From assembly GCF_900105585.1 (NCBI RefSeq), contig NZ_FNRT01000002.1:1612001-1676000 (forward strand): DNA of 64,000 nucleotides, written 5' to 3'. The position numbers were made by a program, and so were the translations under genes. The notes under the pieces were generated by a model, which saw only the letters and a list, made by a program, of their open reading frames with translations, was not told where the DNA came from and did not search any database. Each line of letters opens with the position of its first letter. Position 1 is the first letter of the stretch. This document shows positions 58,653 to 64,000 of the stretch, one piece after another. Source of the stretch: Nocardioides exalbidus. GTDB taxonomy: Bacteria > Actinomycetota > Actinomycetes > Propionibacteriales > Nocardioidaceae.

Positions 58653-59670
58653 CGGCGATCGGCGTCAGGTCGCTCGGCAGGACGGCGGGCATGCCGGAGG
58701 ACTGACGCGGGCCGACCTCGAGGTCGGTGGGGGCGCACGTCACCGACGGGTCGAGCGGCTGGAGCTCGGTGACCCAGTCGCCGTCGGGTCCCTCGGCCAT
58801 CGTCAGGGTGATGCGCAGCTGGGCGCCGTTGCGGGCGAAGGTCGCGTCGACCACGGCCGGCAGCCCGTCGATCGTCCGGACGAACGTCGCCCTGGTCGCA
58901 CCGCCACCGCCACAGGCGGCGTAGGTCAGCTGCCAACCGGGCAGTCGCGCCGAGAGGTCGGCGACCGTTCCGGACGCGACGTCGAGCTCGGTGACGGGGG
59001 CGCGTCGCCGGTTGACCCCGGGCTCGAGGCGGGGCGAGGCCAGCCGGACGCCCAGCGCGTCGAGCGCGGGGTCGGCGTTCGCGGCGTCGACGACGTCGCT
59101 GCCGGGGTCGTCGCTCCACGCGGCAACGTCCTCGTCGGCGTCCTCGTCGCCGAGCGGCGCCGACTGCAGCGGAGGCGCCTCGAACAGCGGCGACTCCCCG
59201 TCCAGGCACGTGCGCGCGATCTCGTCGGGCACCGACCACCGCGTGTCGAGGTGGTGCCGGGTCAGCGCGCGCACGCCGGCCTGCGCACCGGTGCCGTCGG
59301 GATTGACCGAGAGGATGGCCACCGCGCCGTCGGGTCCGGCGAGCGCCATCTGCACCGCATCGCCACAGGTGCTCGACGTCGGCGACCACCCCGCCTCCTC
59401 GGCGAGCCGCAGCTCGGAGCGCGCGGCCGCCGCGGCGTCGGTGTCGTACGTCGTGAGCCGCCGGGCGACGACCCGCGTGACCTGGCCGTTGCTCCCGAGC
59501 GCGGGCCCGGCGACGGTCGCGGAGTCGGGTGCCACCCACGGGTCGGACCAGACGGCCACCGCCCGCTCGAGGTCCGAGCGGTCGGAGGTGATCTCGGGGT
59601 CGCTGCTGCACCCGGCCAGGGCAGGCAGGGCGAGCGCGAGCGTCAGGACGAGGGCGTGACCGCGAACCAC
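58648..59670 (-). CDS. Lipoprotein of unknown function
   Basis: 340 residues from GTG at 59670. The signal is a lipobox LPALAGC, cysteine at residue 22, so the mature protein is lipidated on the outside of the membrane. The mature part resembles sensor-domain lipoproteins in length: AVAVWSDPWVAPDS...TRVVARRLTTYDTDAAAAARSELRLAEEAGW, and a C-terminal half with a Cys-GGGGATR turn. The start overlaps the peptidase gene by 28 bp, so the two are coupled, and the stop lies in the IS target site. Confidence 0.78.
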   Translation of the reverse strand: MVRGHALVLTLALALPALAGCSSDPEITSDRSDLERAVAVWSDPWVAPDSATVAGPALGSNGQVTRVVARRLTTYDTDAAAAARSELRLAEEAGWSPTSSTCGDAVQMALAGPDGAVAILSVNPDGTGAQAGVRALTRHHLDTRWSVPDEIARTCLDGESPLFEAPPLQSAPLGDEDADEDVAAWSDDPGSDVVDAANADPALDALGVRLASPRLEPGVNRRRAPVTELDVASGTVADLSARLPGWQLTYAACGGGGATRATFVRTIDGLPAVVDATFARNGAQLRITLTMAEGPDGDWVTELQPLDPSVTCAPTDLEVGPRQSSGMPAVLPSDLTPIAD

Positions 59671-61133
59671 GGCTCGTCCCAACCGGAGACCCCGAGGTTC
59701 CCGCTGGTGAAGTCGTCGCGCGAGATGGTCGCCTCCTGCCCGGACGCCGGGTCGAAGACGGTGATCGTGTCCCCCGAGCTGCCCGTGACCAGCACGACGT
59801 GCCCCGGTCGGGTGGTGTCGCCGACGTAGAGCGGCACGTTGTGACCGCTCTCCACCGCCGTGGCGATGTGGTCGTAGGTCGCGCCGCGGTCGCCGGGGGA
59901 CACCGTCTCCACCTCGTAGTCCGTGCCGGGCACCCCACTGCCGCCCTCGGACGACATCTCGTTGGCGACCGCCCACGGCTGCGTGCCGGCGGCCTCGGGC
60001 CACGGGAACTGCAGGTCGCCGTCGCGGTCGCGGTGGCTGTTGGTGCGGTCGTGCATGGCCAGCGACTCGTCGGCGAAGCGCTGCTCGGGCGTGCGCGGGT
60101 CGGTGACCCCGGTCTCGGGGTCGTAGCCGGTCTCGATCCACAGGGCGTAGGCCGGGTCGTTGAGCATCCGCGACATCACCAGGCTGGACGAGCCGCACGT
60201 CGTCTGGTCGGGCTGGGAGTAGGAGCCGTCGGTCGGCGGGTCGAGGGCGTCGAGCTCCGACGGACTCATGGTGTGGAGCTTGTCGAGGTAGTTGGACAGC
60301 GCCGTGCCGGTGAGGCCGGAGGCCACGCCGGCGATGATCCACGCGCGCTCCTCGTCGCTCCGTGCGCCGGCGAGCGCGTCGCGCACGGCCTGCTGCTCGG
60401 CGGGGCTGAGCTTGCCGAACGCCTCGTCGTAGTCCCCCAGCGCCGACCCGGAGAGCGGGCCGTCCTCGTCCTCCCAGCCGTTGACCAGCGACACCGGGCT
60501 GATGCCGTCGGGCAGGTGGTCGGGGAGGTCGATCTCGTCCATCGCGGTGCGGATCGCGTTGCGCGCCACCCGGACGGCAGCGGCGGCGTCCTCGTAGGCG
60601 CCGATGGCCTCGCGGATCGCGTGGACGACGCCCTCGACGACGCCGCGGAGGAAGTCGACGAGCTCCCACGGGAGCAGGTCGCCCCACGAGAGCGACAGGT
60701 TCTTGCGCAGCATGTCGTCGGCCCGGCGGTGGCGGTCGCGGGCGTCGGTCATCGCCTCGGCGAGCGCGTCGAGGGCGGTCGCGACGTCGCGGCACGCGGG
60801 CGGGACGGTGTCGGTGCGGGTGCGCAGGCGCCCCATCGACGTGCGGAACCCGTCTCCCGAGGTGCCGTCCCACGCGGTGGGGCCGATCTTGTCGCGGCAG
60901 GTGGCGAGCTCGTCGGTGGCGTTGTCGACCGAGGTGGCGATGCGGCGCCAGACGGCGGCCGCTGCCGTGAGGTCCCCGGGCTCCGGCTCGGGCGGCTGGG
61001 TGGCGATCTCGACCGCCTGCGCGACCGCGTCGACGATGGTCTGCGCGGCGTCCCACGGCGGCCAGAGGTCGATGTCCTCGACCGTCGACAGGACGGTCCT
61101 CAGGCCGGCGACGGCGTCATCGAGCAAGCCCAT
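59643..61133 (-). CDS. ESX-like protein with papain-like cysteine peptidase domain
   Basis: 496 residues from ATG at 61133. Residues 50-150 form a WXG100-like helix pair with W88-D-G90. Residues 155-300 are helical with LSPAEQQAVRDALAGA. The C-terminal domain shows Gln307 and Cys313 in QPDQTTCGSSSLVM, His445 in RPGHVVLVTG, and Asp461 in VFDPASGQ: the Gln-(6)-Cys, His, Asp pattern of C39- or papain-like peptidases. No signal peptide is present, which fits type VII export. It may cut a target after export, either a competitor's protein or its own envelope. No immunity gene is obvious except possibly the lipoprotein. Confidence 0.8.
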   Translation of the reverse strand: MGLLDDAVAGLRTVLSTVEDIDLWPPWDAAQTIVDAVAQAVEIATQPPEPEPGDLTAAAAVWRRIATSVDNATDELATCRDKIGPTAWDGTSGDGFRTSMGRLRTRTDTVPPACRDVATALDALAEAMTDARDRHRRADDMLRKNLSLSWGDLLPWELVDFLRGVVEGVVHAIREAIGAYEDAAAAVRVARNAIRTAMDEIDLPDHLPDGISPVSLVNGWEDEDGPLSGSALGDYDEAFGKLSPAEQQAVRDALAGARSDEERAWIIAGVASGLTGTALSNYLDKLHTMSPSELDALDPPTDGSYSQPDQTTCGSSSLVMSRMLNDPAYALWIETGYDPETGVTDPRTPEQRFADESLAMHDRTNSHRDRDGDLQFPWPEAAGTQPWAVANEMSSEGGSGVPGTDYEVETVSPGDRGATYDHIATAVESGHNVPLYVGDTTRPGHVVLVTGSSGDTITVFDPASGQEATISRDDFTSGNLGVSGWDEPWFAVTPSS

Positions 61134-61401
61134 GGAACTCTCCCGCCGAGTTGCCGTCGCTCGCCACGAAGTCGGCGATGCACTGCTCGGTGTTGACGTG
61201 GTGCTCGGCGATCACGCCGAGGACCACGCGGAGCACGCCGTCGAGGTCGCTGGCCGCGTCGGCGAGCGTCGCTGCGAGGTCGGCCAGGTCGTGACCGGCG
61301 GCGTCGGCGGTGCGGGTGAGCGCGTCCTGCACCTCGGCGTGGGCGTTGTCGCCGTAGACCCAGCCGGCCCGGACGGCCTCGGGGTCGAGAATGATCGTCA
61401 T
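61117..61401 (-). CDS. Small helical ESX-like partner
   Basis: 94 residues from ATG at 61401, overlapping the peptidase start by 17 bp, so translation is coupled. It begins ILDPEAVRAGWVYGDNAHAEVQDALTRTADAAGHDLADLAATLADA and is almost wholly helical, as expected of a WXG100-sized partner; a W-x-x-G sequence is present rather than WXG. It likely pairs with the N-terminal region of the peptidase protein. Confidence 0.7.
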   Translation of the reverse strand: MTIILDPEAVRAGWVYGDNAHAEVQDALTRTADAAGHDLADLAATLADAASDLDGVLRVVLGVIAEHHVNTEQCIADFVASDGNSAGEFHGLAR

Positions 61402-61435
61402 GCGAACCCTCCCTGTCTGAGGAGAGAGTTCCCCC

Positions 61436-61467
61436 GCCGGCAGGTCCGAAACGCGGGACCTGCCGGC
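61436..61467. terminator. 12-bp hairpin after the 61490-62224 gene
   Basis: GCCGGCAGGTCC and GGACCTGCCGGC form a perfect stem with an 8-base loop. It lies 23 bp past the stop of the surface-protein gene and before the ESX-like gene. Confidence 0.75.
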
Positions 61468-61489
61468 TGGGGATGACGGGCGGTGCCGA

Positions 61490-62224
61490 CTAGCTCCGGT
61501 CGCTCGAGTCGCCGGTGACGACGACGTAGAAGCGCTTGCGGGTGTCGGCGGTCGTGAAGCTGCCGTCGCTGTTGCGCGGGCTCACGACGAGGTGGTTGCT
61601 GTTGCCGGTGCCGGGAGGCGCGCAGTTGACCACGTTGGGCTGGCACATCGCGGCCGTGACCTCGCCCGAGAACTCCGGGTTGGCGTCGGCACCGGGCGCG
61701 CGGCCGGTGGTGATCATGTCGCCGTTCTGGTCGACGGTGTTCTGGAGCGCGATCGTGGTGATGATGCCGTTGTTCGACAGGTCCTCACCGGCATTGATGT
61801 AGACGTTGCCGTTGGCGCGCAGGCCGGCCGCGTCCGTGGCGGTCGGCGCGAGCGTCGGGTAGGCGGCGGTCACGGTGAAGCCGCCGGACTGGGCGATGAT
61901 CGCGCCGGTCGCGTCGACGAGGGCCCAGCGACCCACACCGGCCGGACCCTGCGGACCGGTCTTGCCGGCCGGGAGCTGGCCGGCCTTGAAGTCACGGGCA
62001 CGCAGCGAGCCGTCCTTCACCTGCTTGGCACCGATCGTGCCGGTCTTGATGTCCTTGCCCTGGATCGTCTTGTCCTTGATGTCCACCGAGGCGACGGAGT
62101 TGTTCTTGATGTCCGCGGAGCCGATCAGGCCGGTGGCGTACGACGTACCGGTGGAGGCCACGACCAGCGCCAGGACCGAGACGGCCAGGGACGGGGACGG
62201 GCGGCGGAGTGCGGGGAGGCGCAT
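61490..62224 (-). CDS. Secreted surface protein with degenerate collagen-like tract
   Basis: 244 residues from ATG at 62224. A signal peptide ends near residue 31 (SYA-TG). Residues 35-80 are KI/D repeats (SADIKNNSVASVDIKDKTIQGKDIKTGTIGAKQVKDGS), then a short GKTGPQGPAG collagen-like tract and a C-terminal beta domain of about 140 residues. This layout is a common exported protein type of actinobacteria. It has no anchor motif. Function unknown. Confidence 0.78.
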   Translation of the reverse strand: MRLPALRRPSPSLAVSVLALVVASTGTSYATGLIGSADIKNNSVASVDIKDKTIQGKDIKTGTIGAKQVKDGSLRARDFKAGQLPAGKTGPQGPAGVGRWALVDATGAIIAQSGGFTVTAAYPTLAPTATDAAGLRANGNVYINAGEDLSNNGIITTIALQNTVDQNGDMITTGRAPGADANPEFSGEVTAAMCQPNVVNCAPPGTGNSNHLVVSPRNSDGSFTTADTRKRFYVVVTGDSSDRS

Positions 62225-62384
62225 GGGAGTGACCCTTCGTCGACAGGGCCGCCGGGATCGACGGCTTGCCACGTGGTTCGGAGGTGGTGCGGGTCACAGA
62301 TGTCCGACTTAAGTATGGAACTTCGTGAGAGGCCTCTCATCGAGCTCTCATCAGTGCCTTGGAGCGCTCCTGCAGGGTTGGCCC

Positions 62385-62516
62385 ATGGGCATGGGAAAGA
62401 AGTTCGCAGCATTCGGCATCGCCAAGAAGGTCTACGACGAGGCGCGCAAGCCGCACAACCAGGCGAAGATCAAGGCCGCCGTGCGCAAGGTGCAGGAGCG
62501 CCGCAAGCGCTACTGA
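62385..62516 (+). CDS. 43-residue basic small protein
   Basis: From ATG at 62385 (ATG 62391 is equivalent in quality). MGMGKKFAAFGIAKKVYDEARKPHNQAKIKAAVRKVQERRKRY is strongly basic and helical, as in small DNA- or RNA-binding or ribosome-associated proteins. Its stop overlaps the convergent VOC gene by 7 bp. No ribosome site is clear. It could be a real small gene or a chance reading frame; the composition favours a gene. Confidence 0.55.
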   Translation: MGMGKKFAAFGIAKKVYDEARKPHNQAKIKAAVRKVQERRKRY

Positions 62517-63187
62517 CCACTGCGGGGGAACACGCAGAACTCGTTGCCCTCGGGGTCGGCGAGGACCGTCCATCGCGGCTGGTCCCACAGGTGGGTCGCA
62601 CCGCGAGCGAGCAGCTCGTCGACGTCGCCTTTGACGTCCCAGTGCACGCGGTTCGGCTCGGTGCGGGGCTCGGGCACGTTGTTGAAGTCGAGCGTCATCC
62701 GCTCGTCGACGGCGATGCCCGTCAACGTCCAGCAGTCCTCGAGGTCCTGGCTCGGGTCGGCCCCGAAGAGCTCACCCCACCACGAGGCGAGGGCCTCGGC
62801 GTCCTTGCAGTCCACACCGATGCCGTGCAGCCGGTATGCCGCGAGGTCCGCCGGGTCGCGCACGAACGCGCAGAAGTCGTTGCCCTCGGGGTCAGCCATC
62901 CGTGTCCAGCCGAGCCCCGTCTCGGACGCCGGGGCGGTGACGGTCGCGCCGAGCGCCACGAGCTCGGAGACGGACGCGCAGTCGATGTCGAGGTGGGTGC
63001 GGTTCTTCGCCCGTCGTGGCCGGTCGACGGGGTTGACCCAGACCGTGTGTCTCTCGCTCGGACCACGCAGTGACGCCGGCGGCTCGGGATCGCCGATGCG
63101 CAGGCCGATGACGCGGCTCCAGAACTGCGACATCACCGGGACGTCGAGCGCGTCGAGGCACAGGTCCTGCCAGGTCACCGGGCTCAT
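62510..63187 (-). CDS. VOC-superfamily protein with two glyoxalase-like domains
   Basis: 225 residues from ATG at 63187. Two domains repeat the pattern (LCLDALDVPVMSQFWSRVIGL...RMADPEGNDFCAF and GIGVDCKDAEALASWWGELFG...LADPEGNEFCVF). Family members bind metal and act as glyoxalases, dioxygenases or resistance proteins; the residues that could bind metal here are the His and Glu of each half (HLDIDC, E in DPEGN). The TTG upstream at 63199 is less likely as start. Confidence 0.88.
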   Translation of the reverse strand: MSPVTWQDLCLDALDVPVMSQFWSRVIGLRIGDPEPPASLRGPSERHTVWVNPVDRPRRAKNRTHLDIDCASVSELVALGATVTAPASETGLGWTRMADPEGNDFCAFVRDPADLAAYRLHGIGVDCKDAEALASWWGELFGADPSQDLEDCWTLTGIAVDERMTLDFNNVPEPRTEPNRVHWDVKGDVDELLARGATHLWDQPRWTVLADPEGNEFCVFPRSGQ

Positions 63188-63214
63188 GGGCGCAGTCAAC
63201 CACCGCTGATGAGG

Positions 63215-63820
63215 TCAGGTCGCGGACGATCTCCGCAGCTGGGTCCACGCGAAGGCCGCGAGCCCCCCGAGCACCGGCCAGAGCGCGGCGCGCTCGAGCG
63301 CACCGGCCACCCGGCTCTCCTCGCCCGACAGCACGAAGCCGACAGCACCTGCCGCCGTGACGATCCCGGTCGCGAGCAGCGCCTTCGCGAGCCGCGGCCT
63401 CTCGTGCTTGAGCCGGTGGCCGAGCAGCGCCAGCGCGAGCGGCTGCGCGACGAACAACGGCGTCGCCGCCATCGCGTGCAGCGTCGCGTCCTGGTCGAGC
63501 GGCGCCAGCCCGACGGCGTACGAGCTCGCGCCGGACACCACGAGCAGCCCCGTCACCCACGGGCCGAGCGGCTTCGCCATGAGCAGCGCGCCGCCGGCGA
63601 GCGCGACGCCGTAGCCCATGAACGACCCGTTCATCACCGCGTGGCGCGGTGAGCTGTAGCCGTCGGTCGTCCCGACCTCGCCGAGCTTGCTGACGGTGTC
63701 GGCGACGAAGCTGTACCCGCCCCGCGTCCCTGCGGCCGTCACCACCTCGGTGAGGACGTACGTCGGTCGCAGCAGGAGGACGAGCGCGCCGAGCTGCGTC
63801 GCGCGGGAGGTGGGAGGCAC
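63215..63820 (-). CDS. DUF998-like membrane protein
   Basis: 201 residues from GTG at 63820. About six hydrophobic helices: LGALVLLLRPTYVLTEVVTAA, then AVMNGSFMGYGVALAGGALLMA, GPWVTGLLVVSGASSYAVGLAPLDQDATLHAMAATPLFVAQPLALALLG, and two further. The loop SPRHAVMNGSF and the D of LDQDAT fit DUF998 proteins. Function unknown. It ends 27 bp before the VOC gene start. Confidence 0.75.
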   Translation of the reverse strand: MPPTSRATQLGALVLLLRPTYVLTEVVTAAGTRGGYSFVADTVSKLGEVGTTDGYSSPRHAVMNGSFMGYGVALAGGALLMAKPLGPWVTGLLVVSGASSYAVGLAPLDQDATLHAMAATPLFVAQPLALALLGHRLKHERPRLAKALLATGIVTAAGAVGFVLSGEESRVAGALERAALWPVLGGLAAFAWTQLRRSSAT

Positions 63821-63851
63821 GCGGACACGCTATCCGGGGTAGACAGGGGGC

Positions 63852-64000
63852 ATGGACCTCGACCGCTTCGTGCTCGCCCAGGACGCCGGCGGCACCTACG
63901 GGAGCGCGCTCGTGGAGCTGCGTGCCGGGCGGAAGACCTCGCACTGGATGTGGTTCGTCTTCCCGCAGGTCGCGGGGCTAGGCCGGTCCTCGATGGCCCA
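63852..64000 (+). CDS. DUF1810 protein, truncated by the window end
   Basis: 49 residues from ATG at 63852 are visible, preceded by a CAGGGGG ribosome site. MDLDRFVLAQDAGGTYGSALVELRAGRKTSHWMWFVFPQVAGLGRSSMA matches the start of DUF1810 (F-x-x-AQ...Y..A..E-h-R-x-G-x-K-x-S-H-W-M-W-F-x-F-P-Q). The function of this family is unknown. It is divergent from the DUF998-like gene. Confidence 0.88.
   Translation, partial: MDLDRFVLAQDAGGTYGSALVELRAGRKTSHWMWFVFPQVAGLGRSSMA

Noticed and set aside
58648..61056. An 802-residue frame joining the lipoprotein to a long upstream region
   Set aside because: The first 460 codons are the shifted frame of the peptidase gene; the lipoprotein signal starts at 59670.
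61490..62224. A true collagen-like protein
   Set aside because: Only about three G-x-y units occur; the region is better described as a degenerate surface-protein linker.

Overview
The window is high-GC DNA (roughly 70% or more by eye) with many GTG starts, ATGA/GTGA stop-start overlaps, several promoters whose -10 box sits 7 nt before a start codon (leaderless style), and actinobacterial families such as the CE1758/CE1759 flavin pair, DUF5691/DUF5682 and ESX-like helical proteins. I infer an actinobacterium, most likely Nocardioides or a near relative. No rRNA, tRNA, CRISPR array or replication origin was seen.

Layout. 1-3.9 kb: the end of a glycerophosphodiesterase, a short Sfp-type phosphopantetheinyl transferase and a TPR protein on the minus strand, divergent from a luciferase-like monooxygenase plus FMN reductase pair. 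4.0-6.5 kb: two secreted low-complexity repeat proteins, one built of five units of exactly 90 residues. 6.7-14.1 kb: a tightly coupled five-gene operon SWIM zinc finger / DUF5691 / MoxR-type AAA+ ATPase / DUF5682 / VWA. 14.1-17.7 kb: a HIT-like protein, a lower-GC acyltransferase and a zinc-ribbon SDR. 17.7-27.3 kb: an export island (two ABC ATPases and two large FtsX-type permeases) bracketed by three response regulators with no kinase. 27.5-34.3 kb: GNAT acetyltransferase, DEAD-box helicase, DoxX, YceI, two small genes and glmS. 34.5-44.5 kb: secreted proteins, a GlpD / TetR / alkyl-DHAP-synthase-like module and a large secreted amidase-Ig protein. 44.6-47.1 kb: pirin, GH1 beta-glucosidase, and a GIY-YIG nuclease gene framed by inverted 45-bp repeats. 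47.2-49.9 kb: a membrane protein and an ESX-like trio. 49.9-56.7 kb: a sulfotransferase and glycosyltransferase operon with a UDP-sugar dehydrogenase facing it. 56.8-64 kb: a DUF2510 protein, an IS481-family element, a lipoprotein plus ESX-like cysteine-peptidase module, a secreted surface protein, and housekeeping ends.

The points most worth following are: (1) the 451-bp GIY-YIG unit at 46697-47147 whose flanking 45-bp repeats also occur alone elsewhere; (2) the IS481-family element that landed in a CTAG palindrome which probably served as the stop codon of two convergent genes, with the 6-bp duplication giving stop codons to three genes; (3) the exact 90-residue periodicity of the secreted protein at 4004-5425; (4) the five-gene SWIM/MoxR/VWA operon; and (5) a likely ESX-exported protein with a papain-like Cys-His-Asp triad at 59643-61133. 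Many intergenic inverted repeats (terminators, operators and repeat families) were also mapped.
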